The notes under the pieces: model-generated | Told to the model about the DNA's origin: nothing | Database searches by the model: none | What the model saw: the letters and a program-made list of their open reading frames with translations, nothing else | Assembly: GCF_018122735.1 (NCBI RefSeq) | Contig: NZ_JAGRRD010000001.1 | Coordinates: 2,743,099 to 2,807,098, forward strand | Origin: Azoarcus sp. L1K30 | GTDB lineage: Bacteria; Pseudomonadota; Gammaproteobacteria; Burkholderiales; Rhodocyclaceae | Length of the DNA: 64,000 nucleotides | Direction of reading: 5' to 3' | In this document: one piece after another, positions 45,091 through 53,247 of the stretch | Layout of the letters: every line of letters starts with the position of its first letter | How positions within the stretch are numbered: the stretch's first letter is position 1 | Position numbers and translations under genes: made by a program

Positions 45091-46412
45091 GCCCCAACGA
45101 ATGGATTGCGCTCGGTCTCATCGGCGGCTTCCTGGCGCTGATGATGATCGGCATACCGGTGGCCATCGCCCTCGCGGTATCGGGCTTCGTCGCCGGTTAT
45201 ATCGGCTTCGGCGACATGCTGTTCTCACTGCTGCCGGCACGCCTGTTCGGCGTCGTCACCAACTACACCATGCTGGCGATTCCGCTGTTCGTTTTCATGG
45301 GCGTGATGCTGGAGAAATCCCGCGTCGCAGAGGACATGCTCGAGACTATCGGCCGCGCCATGGGCGGACTCAACGGCGGCATGGGTATCGCGATCATCCT
45401 GGTCGGCGTGCTGATGGGCGCCTCGACCGGCATCGTCGGCGCCACCGTGGTCACCGTCGCCATGCTCACCCTGCCGACCCTGATGCGGCGCGGCTACAAG
45501 CCCAGCATTGCCTGCGGCACGATCTGCGCTTCCGGCACGCTGGGCCAGATCATCCCGCCCAGCCTGGTGCTGATCCTGCTCGCCGAGATCGTCGGCGAAT
45601 CGGTCGGCACCCTGTTTGCCGCGGCCTTCGTGCCGGGTCTGGTGCTGGCGCTGGTGTATGTGCTCTACCTGCTGGTGCTGGGCAAGCTGCGCCCATCGTG
45701 GGTACCGGCAATTCCGGCGGAGGAGCGCGCCCGTGCCATACCCGGCTCGCTGCCGCGCGACCTGCTGCGCTCGGTACTGCCGCCACTGCTGCTCGTCATC
45801 GCCGTGCTGGGCTCCATCATCGGAGGCATTGCCGCACCAACCGAGGCGGCTTCGATGGGTGCGCTGGGCAGTGCGCTGATCGCGCTGCTCGCACGTCGCA
45901 TGAACTGGACGCTGATGCGCGAGACCCTTCACGGCACGCTGACGATCACCGCCATGGTGTTCTTCATCCTGTTGTGTGCGCAGCCTTTCTCGCTGGCCTT
46001 CCGCGGGCTCGGCGGCGAACAGATGGTGCACGACCTCTTCTCCCTTCTTCCCGGCGGCGAGCTCGGCGCACTGCTCTTTCTGATGGTTCTGCTGTTCGTG
46101 CTCGGCTTCTTCCTGGAGTGGATCGAGATCTCCTACATCGCACTGCCGATGTTCCTCCCGGTGTTCCAGAATTACGGCACCGACATGGTGTGGCTGGCCA
46201 CCCTGGTGGCGATGAATCTGCAGATGTCCTTCCTCACGCCGCCTTTCGGCTGGGCGCTGTTCTTCCTCAAGGGCGTGGCGCCACCGGGCATTACCACGCG
46301 CGACATCTATGTCGGCGCCCTGCCCTTCGTGCTGCTGCAGATGCTCGCAGTCGCCCTCATTTTCATCTTTCCCGGCATCGCCACCTGGCTGCCCAAATTC
46401 ATCGGCTGGTAA
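45087..46412 (+). CDS. TRAP transporter large permease (DctM)
   Basis: A 441-residue protein with about 12 helices. GASTGIVGATVVTVAMLTLPT, GTICASGTLGQIIPPSLVLIL and the final FLTPPFGWALFFLKG are the DctM signature. It couples Na+ or H+ entry to solute import with the DctQ and binding-protein partners directly upstream. Confidence 0.94.
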   Translation: MSPNEWIALGLIGGFLALMMIGIPVAIALAVSGFVAGYIGFGDMLFSLLPARLFGVVTNYTMLAIPLFVFMGVMLEKSRVAEDMLETIGRAMGGLNGGMGIAIILVGVLMGASTGIVGATVVTVAMLTLPTLMRRGYKPSIACGTICASGTLGQIIPPSLVLILLAEIVGESVGTLFAAAFVPGLVLALVYVLYLLVLGKLRPSWVPAIPAEERARAIPGSLPRDLLRSVLPPLLLVIAVLGSIIGGIAAPTEAASMGALGSALIALLARRMNWTLMRETLHGTLTITAMVFFILLCAQPFSLAFRGLGGEQMVHDLFSLLPGGELGALLFLMVLLFVLGFFLEWIEISYIALPMFLPVFQNYGTDMVWLATLVAMNLQMSFLTPPFGWALFFLKGVAPPGITTRDIYVGALPFVLLQMLAVALIFIFPGIATWLPKFIGW

Positions 46413-46430
46413 GCCTCCGGAGCGAACACA

Positions 46431-47267
46431 ATGGAAATTTTTGACGGCTATAGTGCCACCTGGCTGACAGGGCTTGTCCTTGCCCTGATCACCACCGGGG
46501 TGGTGGCCGGCGTGCTTGCGGGACTGCTCGGCGTTGGTGGCGGCATCGTCATCGTGCCGGTGCTGTACCACCTCTTCACGCTACTCGGCATCGACGAGTC
46601 GGTGCGAATGCATGTGGCAGTGGGCACCTCACTCGCCACCATCATTCCGACCTCGATCATGTCGGCGCGTGCCCACAGGAAAAGAGGCAGTCTGGACCGC
46701 AAGCTGCTGGGAACCCTGATCCCCGCGGTCGTCATCGGGGTGGTCGTCGGCAGTGTGCTGTCGGGCTACCTCAGCGGCAAGGTGCTGACCTCCATTTTCG
46801 CCGTCATGGCGCTGCTGGTGGCCATCAACATGGCTTTCAAGCGCGACGGTTTCGCGCTTGGCGACGGTCTGCCCGGCACCGTTGGCACCGCTCTCATCGG
46901 CGGTGTGATCGGCGGGATCTCCACCCTGATGGGTATCGGCGGCGGCACGCTGTCGGTTCCCGTGCTGAGCGCTTTTCGCACGCCGATGCATACGGCCGTC
47001 GGAACGGGCGCCGCGCTCGGCATCATTATCAGCATTCCGGGAACCATCGGCTTCCTGATCAACGGCTTTGACGTTCCCCTGCGCCCGCCCGCGACCATCG
47101 GCTACGTCAATCTTCTGGGCTGGGCGCTGATCGTACCGGCGACCATGCTGACCAGCTCCTGGGGCGCAGCGCTGGCCCACTCGATCGATGCGCGCCGTCT
47201 GCGCCAGGTGTTCGCCGCCTTCCTCGCCCTCACTTCACTGCGCATGTTCTACGGCCTGCTCGCCTGA
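46431..47267 (+). CDS. TauE/SafE-family sulphite exporter-like permease
   Basis: A 278-residue membrane protein with about eight helices and two internally similar halves, each with a glycine-rich GLLGVGGGIVIVPVLYHLF / TLMGIGGGTLSVPVLSAF motif. TauE/SafE proteins export sulphite, sulphoacetate or other organosulphur anions. It lies 18 bases after the TRAP permease, which suggests the imported substrate contains or releases a sulphonate or other anion; that is inference. Confidence 0.88.
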   Translation: MEIFDGYSATWLTGLVLALITTGVVAGVLAGLLGVGGGIVIVPVLYHLFTLLGIDESVRMHVAVGTSLATIIPTSIMSARAHRKRGSLDRKLLGTLIPAVVIGVVVGSVLSGYLSGKVLTSIFAVMALLVAINMAFKRDGFALGDGLPGTVGTALIGGVIGGISTLMGIGGGTLSVPVLSAFRTPMHTAVGTGAALGIIISIPGTIGFLINGFDVPLRPPATIGYVNLLGWALIVPATMLTSSWGAALAHSIDARRLRQVFAAFLALTSLRMFYGLLA

Positions 47268-47303
47268 CCGGGCGCAGGCCCCGCCACCAACAAGGAAACG
47301 CTT

Positions 47304-48890
47304 ATGCTGCACACCCTTACAGCCCTCGGCGGCATGCAGGTTGCCCCTCACCACCTCGCGGCTCAGGCCGGGCGCGACATCCTGCGCGAAGGCGGCAACG
47401 CGGTCGAAGCCATGGTCGCCGCAGCGGCAGCCATCGCAGTCGTCTATCCGCACATGAACGCGATCGGCGGCGATGGCTTCTGGCTGATCCACGAACCGGG
47501 CAAGACGCCAGTCGCCATCGACGCCTGCGGTTTTGCCGCCGGACTTGCCGACCGCCAGTTTTACGCGGGCCTGGATACCATCCCGGCCCGCGGACCGAAG
47601 GCGGCCCTCACGGTTGCCGGCACGGTCGGCGGCTGGAACAAGGCCCTTGAAGTCGCTTCCGGCTGGGGAGCCGCACTGCCACTGTCGCGCCTGCTCGCCG
47701 ACGCCATCCGCCACGCGCGCGACGGCGTGGCCGTCACCGCCAGCCAGGCCGCACTGACGCGTCAGAAACTCGACGGCCTGAAAGATGCCCCCGGATTTGC
47801 CGACACCTTTCTGGTCGATGGCGCACCGCCCGAAACCGGTCACCTCCTGCGCCAGCCAGCACTCGCCTCCACGCTCGAAACACTCGCGGCGCGCGGCCTC
47901 GATGACTTCTATCGCGGCAGAGTTGCCGAACTGATCGGCGCCGAACTCGAACGCGTCGGCAGCCCGGTGCGCACCCATGACCTCAACGCCTACGCGGCAC
48001 AGATTGTCGATCCTCTTTCGGTGCGACTGGACGACAGCACGGTGTACAACCTGCCGCCGCCGACCCAGGGCCTGGCCGCGCTGATGATTCTTGGCATCTT
48101 CGAGCGCCTCGGCGTCGGCGAGGGTGAAGGTTTCGCCCATGTGCACGGCCTGGTCGAAGCCACCAAGCGCGCCTTCCGCGTGCGCGACCGCGTCGTCACC
48201 GACCCCCGCCGCCTGCCCGCCGACCCGTGCAGCTTCCTCGACGCGCCTGCGCTCGACGCCCGCGCCGCCGATGTGAACATGCAGGTCGCCCTGCCCTGGC
48301 CCGACCCCGCTGCGCCGGGCGACACCGTCTGGATGGGCGCGATCGACCGCGAAGGGCGCGCGGTGAGTTTCATCCAGAGCGTGTATTGGGAATTCGGTTC
48401 CGGCGTGGTGCTGCGCGACACCGGCATCACCTGGCAGAACCGCGGCACGAGCTTCTCGCTCGACCCTGCCGCGCTCAATGCACTGGAGCCCTCACGCAAG
48501 CCCTTCCATACCCTGAACCCGTCGCTGGCGCTGTTCGACGACGGCCGCGTGATGCCCTACGGCACCATGGGCGGCGAAGGTCAGCCTCAGACCCAGGCTG
48601 CCGTGTTCACCCGCTACGCCCGCTTCGGTACTCCCCTGCAGCAGGCAGTCAGCGCACCGCGCTGGCTGCTGGGGCGGACCTGGGGCGACGTCAGCACCAG
48701 TCTCAAGCTGGAGAGCCGCTTCCCGCCGGAACTGGTGCAGGCCTTGCGCGATGCGGGACATCAGGTCGAAGTGCTGGACCAAGCCTACAGTGACACCATG
48801 GGACACGCCGGTGCGCTGGTCAGACACCCGAACGGTCTGATCGAAGGCGCCGTCGACCCGCGCAGCGATGGCGTGGTGGCGGGCATCTGA
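47304..48890 (+). CDS. Gamma-glutamyltransferase-family Ntn hydrolase, cytoplasmic
   Basis: A 528-residue member of the GGT family. It has AGRDILREGGNAVEAMVAAA at the start, MNAIGGDGFWLI, and GDTVWMGAIDREGRAVSFIQS, where the Thr after Asp fits the autoprocessing nucleophile; TMGGEGQPQTQA lies near the C-terminus. Unlike periplasmic GGT it has no signal peptide, so it acts in the cytoplasm, like the YwrD or oxamate amidohydrolase (HpxW) branches. It is the last gene of the sigma-54-controlled TRAP operon, so it probably hydrolyses an imported gamma-glutamyl or related amide. Confidence 0.88.
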   Translation: MLHTLTALGGMQVAPHHLAAQAGRDILREGGNAVEAMVAAAAAIAVVYPHMNAIGGDGFWLIHEPGKTPVAIDACGFAAGLADRQFYAGLDTIPARGPKAALTVAGTVGGWNKALEVASGWGAALPLSRLLADAIRHARDGVAVTASQAALTRQKLDGLKDAPGFADTFLVDGAPPETGHLLRQPALASTLETLAARGLDDFYRGRVAELIGAELERVGSPVRTHDLNAYAAQIVDPLSVRLDDSTVYNLPPPTQGLAALMILGIFERLGVGEGEGFAHVHGLVEATKRAFRVRDRVVTDPRRLPADPCSFLDAPALDARAADVNMQVALPWPDPAAPGDTVWMGAIDREGRAVSFIQSVYWEFGSGVVLRDTGITWQNRGTSFSLDPAALNALEPSRKPFHTLNPSLALFDDGRVMPYGTMGGEGQPQTQAAVFTRYARFGTPLQQAVSAPRWLLGRTWGDVSTSLKLESRFPPELVQALRDAGHQVEVLDQAYSDTMGHAGALVRHPNGLIEGAVDPRSDGVVAGI

Positions 48891-48930
48891 TCAAGACCCG
48901 GTGTGCCATCGTACCGGGCAAACCCGAACG

Positions 48931-48979
48931 CTCACACCGCCTTCAGCACCGGAGCTTCCCAGTCCTGATAGTCGTCGGC
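48931..48979. repeat. Direct repeat, left copy (folD 3' end)
   Basis: These 49 bases are identical to 63952-64000, the last bases of the window. The identity begins at the base before the folD stop codon and may extend beyond what can be seen. They are the two ends of the one-carbon island. Confidence 0.95.
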
Positions 48980-49507
48980 AGGGGTCGCCTGCAGGCTGCG
49001 TTCGGCCGAGCGCAGGGTGTTCTCGATCAGCATCGTCACCGTCATCGGCCCCACCCCACCGGGTACCGGCGTGATCCACGAGGCTTTCTCCTTCACCCCG
49101 TCGAAAACCACGTCGCCGACGATGCGGTTGTCCGCCAGGCGGTTGATGCCGACGTCGATGACGATGGCGCCTTGCTTGACCATCTGCGGCACGATCAGCC
49201 CCGGCTTGCCTGCGGCCACGATCAGGATGTCGGCCAGAATGGTGTGCTGCGCCAGGTCGCGCGTCTTCGCGTGGCAGATCGTCACCGTGGCTTCGCGCTG
49301 CAGCAGCATCAGCGCCATCGGCTTGCCGACGATGTTGCTCGCCCCCACCACCACCACGTTCTTGCCCGCGACCTCGGCGTCCGCGTGGTGGTTCGCCTCG
49401 GTGATCCAGCCCTGGTGGCTGGAGAAAAAGCTACTAACAGTGGTCACGATGCCAACCCGGTCCGGGCAGGAAAGTGACAGGGTGTAACGTCTCTCTGAGG
49501 TACTCAT
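48932..49507 (-). pseudogene. Chimeric purU'-'folD fusion (N-terminal PurU ACT domain joined to C-terminal FolD)
   Basis: A 191-residue open frame. Residues 1 to about 43 ([20 protein letters not shown] ... ITEANHHAD) are the start of formyltetrahydrofolate deformylase PurU, its ACT domain. From [20 protein letters not shown] to the end it is the NADP-binding half of FolD (methylene-THF dehydrogenase/cyclohydrolase). The PurU hydrolase domain and the FolD N-terminal catalytic half with its Lys/Tyr active site are absent, so neither normal activity is expected. The join near 49378 is in frame. Both pieces belong to THF one-carbon metabolism, as do the neighbours. It lies 82 bases after a GcvT gene on the same strand. 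A real deletion or duplication, or an assembly join, are both possible. Confidence 0.82.
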
Positions 49508-49589
49508 GGGGTACTGTTTTCCTGTTCTCGGTTTTGTTGCGCGGGGGCGTAGCGGGCGCACTCGCGGCGCCCTTGCAAGGCTTCGCCTC

Positions 49590-50720
49590 TCAGCCCTTGG
49601 CGGTGCGCTTGAGCTTTTCGGGATCGTCGAAAGGCAGCGTATGCGTGGTGGCTGCACAACGCAGGGTAACGCCGCGCAGTTCCAGCGCACGCCCGGGAAC
49701 GGCGTAAGCGGGGTCCATGCGTGCGATGGCCATCGCGCGCCCGGTGAGCCTGGAATACATCGCACAGGTCACGAAGCCGACCTTGGTGTCGCCGTCCCAG
49801 ATGGCATCGCCGCCTTGCGCGATCTCCGTGGTATCGAGCTCGACGCCGTAGATCTTGAAGCGCTCCTTCCCTTGCAGGCGGAAGTGCTCGGCCGCGCCGC
49901 GGAACTCGGTCTTGCCCGGAGACACGGTGAAGTCGAGGCCCAGCTCCCAAAGGGAGTCACCGATCGCCTCGCCTTCCATCGGGTACATGTCGGAGTTGTC
50001 GTAAGGGTAGAACAGCAGATAGCTCTCGACCCGCAGCCAGTCGAGCGCGGTGAAGGAGCAGGGCATGATGCCCATCGCCTTGCCTTCCTCAACGATCGTG
50101 TCCCAGATCAGCGGTGCATCGACGCCCTTGCAGAAGATCTCATAGCCGCGCTCACCGGTGTAACCGGTACGCGAAATCGTCACCGGGCAGCCGAAGAGCC
50201 TGGTCTGCGTGTGATGGAAATACGGCAGGTCGCGGATGCCCGGCACATGCTTCGACAGATACTCCACCGCCAGCGGCCCCTGCAACGAAAGGTCGTGCAG
50301 GTCGTCGTCGAACAGCACCGCGACGTTGCGCCCCGCCGCGCCGCGGGTCAGGATTTCGTGGCCCTGGCCCGAACCATGCACCACCATGAAGGCGTTGGGG
50401 CCGTTGCGGTAGATCACGCAGTCGTCGATGAACTTGCCGGCTTCGTTGAGCATGCAGGCATACACCGATTTGCCCGGATAGAGCTTGCCGACATCACGCG
50501 TGGTCGCATAGTTGATCAGCGCTTCCGCATGCGGTCCAACCAGATGAACTTTCTTGAGACCGGATACATCCATCAGGCCTGCGCGGGTGCGAATGGCCTC
50601 ATGCTCGTCGGCGAGATCGGTGTTGTAGGTCCAGGCGGTCGCCATTCCGTTCCAGTCCGCAAGCGACGAACCCAGTGCGCGATGCCGGTCAGCCAGTGTC
50701 GACTGTCTCCATGAACTCAT
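49590..50720 (-). CDS. GcvT-like aminomethyltransferase / THF-dependent demethylase
   Basis: A 376-residue GcvT-family protein: [40 protein letters not shown] (THF pocket), the [13 protein letters not shown] signature and a barrel domain to the end. AAGGGAG before the ATG at 50720 fixes the start. Members move a one-carbon or aminomethyl group to THF: glycine cleavage, dimethylglycine or sarcosine, or DMSP demethylation. No gcvH or gcvP is nearby, so a catabolic demethylase partner is more likely. It shares its promoter region with no other gene; TACTCC-like repeats lie just upstream. Confidence 0.9.
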   Translation of the reverse strand: MSSWRQSTLADRHRALGSSLADWNGMATAWTYNTDLADEHEAIRTRAGLMDVSGLKKVHLVGPHAEALINYATTRDVGKLYPGKSVYACMLNEAGKFIDDCVIYRNGPNAFMVVHGSGQGHEILTRGAAGRNVAVLFDDDLHDLSLQGPLAVEYLSKHVPGIRDLPYFHHTQTRLFGCPVTISRTGYTGERGYEIFCKGVDAPLIWDTIVEEGKAMGIMPCSFTALDWLRVESYLLFYPYDNSDMYPMEGEAIGDSLWELGLDFTVSPGKTEFRGAAEHFRLQGKERFKIYGVELDTTEIAQGGDAIWDGDTKVGFVTCAMYSRLTGRAMAIARMDPAYAVPGRALELRGVTLRCAATTHTLPFDDPEKLKRTAKG

Positions 50721-50786
50721 TTGAAGCTCCCTTCTCGGTCAAGAGTGATTTGAGTTCATTAAGCCAGTGTGCCGGGCACGCGAAAA

Positions 50787-50804
50787 TACTCCTCTGGTAC
50801 TACG
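50787..50804. promoter_or_regulatory. TACT-type heptamer pair upstream of the GcvT-like gene
   Basis: TACTCCT (50787-50793) and TACTACG (50798-50804) are spaced 11 bases apart. TACTCCT fits the NarL heptamer TACYYMT. The pair lies between the GcvT gene and the NarL-like regulator gene. It is a weak signal on its own. Confidence 0.4.
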
Positions 50805-50823
50805 CCCCGGCCTCCCCCTCACG

Positions 50824-51516
50824 TCAGGTCTTGTACCTTTCGTCCTCTCGCAGTTCGCGCAGCCACACCGCCGCTTCAAAGCGGTTACGCAAATTGAGTT
50901 TCTGCAGCACGTGTTTCACATGCACCTTAACCGTGCTTTCGGCAATGCCGAGCGCACGTGCCACGATCTTGTTCGACGCGCCCTTGGACACCAGTTCCAG
51001 GGTTTCCTGTTCGCGCGCAGTCAGCGACGCCCAATGCTCGTCGAGCGTTTCCCGCGACGGCGGCGAAGGCTTGGCCAGCAAACCCCCGACCTCAGCCGAC
51101 AACACCGTGCCGCCGGCCGCTACCTGACGCAGCTTCATGCAGAACTCGTCGGGCTCCATGTCCTTGAGCAGATAGCCGCTGGCGCCCGAATTCAGCGCCT
51201 CCATCACGTCGAAACTGGAATCGGACACGGTGAGCATCACCAGCCGGGTGGTCGATCCGGCGGTCTTCAGTGCCCGCAGCACGGAAATGCCGTCAAGCCC
51301 CTTCATGTGCAGATCGATCAGCGCCACATCCGGCCGGTGCGTCAGCACTGCCTCGATGCCCTCCGCGCCCGACGCCGCCTCGGCGACGACCTCGACATCG
51401 TCGTACATGGCCAGCAGCTGGCTGACCCCCTTGCGAAACAGTGCGTGGTCATCCACGACCACCAGTCTGATCGGTGTGCCACTTCGATCAGGATCGATGC
51501 CTGTTGCGTTCTCCAT
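50824..51516 (-). CDS. NarL/LuxR-family response regulator
   Basis: A 230-residue two-domain regulator. The receiver domain has DDHALFRKG, the phosphoacceptor Asp in VALIDLHMKGLDG, and the Thr and Lys sites (MLTVSDSS, GYLLKDME). The LuxR helix-turn-helix is LTAREQETLELVSKGASNKIVARALGIAESTVKVHVKHVLQKL at the C-terminus. The ATG at 51516 is taken because of GAGGA before it; 51531 is an in-frame alternative. It pairs with the histidine kinase whose gene ends 33 bases upstream. It would control the one-carbon genes around it. Confidence 0.9.
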   Translation of the reverse strand: MENATGIDPDRSGTPIRLVVVDDHALFRKGVSQLLAMYDDVEVVAEAASGAEGIEAVLTHRPDVALIDLHMKGLDGISVLRALKTAGSTTRLVMLTVSDSSFDVMEALNSGASGYLLKDMEPDEFCMKLRQVAAGGTVLSAEVGGLLAKPSPPSRETLDEHWASLTAREQETLELVSKGASNKIVARALGIAESTVKVHVKHVLQKLNLRNRFEAAVWLRELREDERYKT

Positions 51517-51548
51517 GCCGTCCGTCCTCATCGCTCGTTCAATCCGTT

Positions 51549-53069
51549 TCAGGCGCTGCCCGGCCGCGGCCGAAAGCGCATCTCGACGCAGGTTCCCCGC
51601 CCACCGGCACCCGCACGCAAATTCAGTGTTCCGCCAATCTGCCCGGCGCGGTCACGCATGATCGACACCCCATGGTGCCCCTCTCCGCCGCCGCCTTCAC
51701 GCAAGCCGCGACCATCGTCCTCGACCGTAAGCACGATCTGTCCGTCGTCGTCCTCATCGAAGCGCACCTGTGCGTGCCGCGCCCGCGCGTGACGGACGAC
51801 ATTGGTCAGCGCCTCGCGAACGATCTGCAGCAGGTGGAACTCTTCGTTGACCGACAGGTGCCGGCTGCCCAGGCGGTAATCGAAGCCGAGTTCGGTGCCC
51901 GAGCGTGCGGACAGCTCATCCACCACCTCGCGCAGCGCCTGTTGCAGGCCGCCCGGCGGCATGCTGGTGCGAAAGGCCGAGAGCAGCTCGCGCAAGTGAC
52001 GGTAGGCGCTGTCGAGCCCATTCTTGATCTCGCCCGACACCTCCAGCACGCGCTCACCGGGACCACAGGCTGCGCAGCTGCGGCCGACCTCCAGCTGCAG
52101 GCGCGCCACTTGCAGCTTCATGTAGGACAGGGCCTGGGCGAGCGAATCGTGCAACTCGCCGGCGATCGCGCTGCGCTCGTCCATCAGCGCCAGACGCCGG
52201 CGCCGGTGATTGCGCTGCAGATTGCCCAGCGACAGTGCAAACAGGGAGGCCACCGCCTCGATCAGCCGGCTGTGGCGGCTCTCGAACATGAAGTCGCCCG
52301 GCGCCTCGACAATCAGCACGCCATAGATGTCGCCGGCATCGCGCACCGGCACCGCGAGCTCGACGTGTTCGCCTTCGGCCGCAGTCGATGCCCTGTGCCG
52401 GCCATTTCCACGCGACAGCTCCTCAACCGGAAACACTTCCAGCAACTGCAGGCGGCGGACATCGCCCAGCTGTGACGGCACTCCCAGCCCCTCTGCCACC
52501 GGCTCCAGCAACACCAGCGCACACGCGCGCACCGCCAGGCAGTCGGCCATGTCCTCCAGCAGGGAATTCAGCCACGGTGCGCTCGCGCTGTGCTCCGCAA
52601 GGCAGAGACTGGCCTGGCAGATGAATTCGAGTGTCCGGGTGGCGAAGCGCTCATGCTCGGACGCCTGCCGCGACAGCCGTTCGGCCTCCGCAAGGTGGCA
52701 GGCGAGCTGGGTCGACACCCCATCGAGTGCCCGATGCAGCCGGTCCACCTCATCCACGCCCTCGTCCCACGCCACCGTGGCACCAAAGACGTGCCGGTTG
52801 AGCCGCTCAAGGGCGAAATCGGTGCGCACCACGAGCATCTTGCGCGCGATCCGCAGCGTGGCCCCGCACCCGAGGAGGAACATCAGCGCGAGCAGGGTCT
52901 GCAGCAGTTGCAGAACCGCAAGACGGGACGAAAGCGTCGGGTCTGCAGCGGTTCCGAGCGTCACTTGCAGCTCGGCGGCAATGCCTGCGCTGACGAACAG
53001 GGTCGCGCACAGGCAGGCGAGACACACCAGGACAAGCACAAGACGCGAGAAAAGCGGGTGTTTTTTCAA
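51549..53069 (-). CDS. NarX/NarQ-like sensor histidine kinase lacking the periplasmic nitrate domain
   Basis: A 506-residue kinase. Two membrane helices (about 8-31 and 50-70) are separated by only about 18 residues, instead of the roughly 110-residue periplasmic domain with the nitrate-binding P-box in NarX. A HAMP-like segment, a GAF-type domain (about 150-280) and a HisKA_3 plus HATPase core follow. The phospho-His lies in RSAIAGELHDSLAQALSYMK, and the ATP-lid region in REALTNVVRHARARH and VEDDGRGLREG. The signal is therefore likely to be cytoplasmic (GAF) or membrane-linked. It is cotranscribed with the response regulator and divergent from a PAS protein. Confidence 0.88.
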   Translation of the reverse strand: MKKHPLFSRLVLVLVCLACLCATLFVSAGIAAELQVTLGTAADPTLSSRLAVLQLLQTLLALMFLLGCGATLRIARKMLVVRTDFALERLNRHVFGATVAWDEGVDEVDRLHRALDGVSTQLACHLAEAERLSRQASEHERFATRTLEFICQASLCLAEHSASAPWLNSLLEDMADCLAVRACALVLLEPVAEGLGVPSQLGDVRRLQLLEVFPVEELSRGNGRHRASTAAEGEHVELAVPVRDAGDIYGVLIVEAPGDFMFESRHSRLIEAVASLFALSLGNLQRNHRRRRLALMDERSAIAGELHDSLAQALSYMKLQVARLQLEVGRSCAACGPGERVLEVSGEIKNGLDSAYRHLRELLSAFRTSMPPGGLQQALREVVDELSARSGTELGFDYRLGSRHLSVNEEFHLLQIVREALTNVVRHARARHAQVRFDEDDDGQIVLTVEDDGRGLREGGGGEGHHGVSIMRDRAGQIGGTLNLRAGAGGRGTCVEMRFRPRPGSA

Positions 53070-53247
53070 GATGGGCGGTCAGCAGGATGCAATGATCAGG
53101 CGTTTAGCCGTTTAACCAGAAGCAACTTCTGCGCCCAACAGGAATCAAGCACCGCAGCATATTTCTGCGTGCCAGCCCTCGTACTGGAGTGAATCCTGCT
53201 TTGACTGTCATACCCGCCACCCACCTGCCGCCCTGAACATTGCAACG

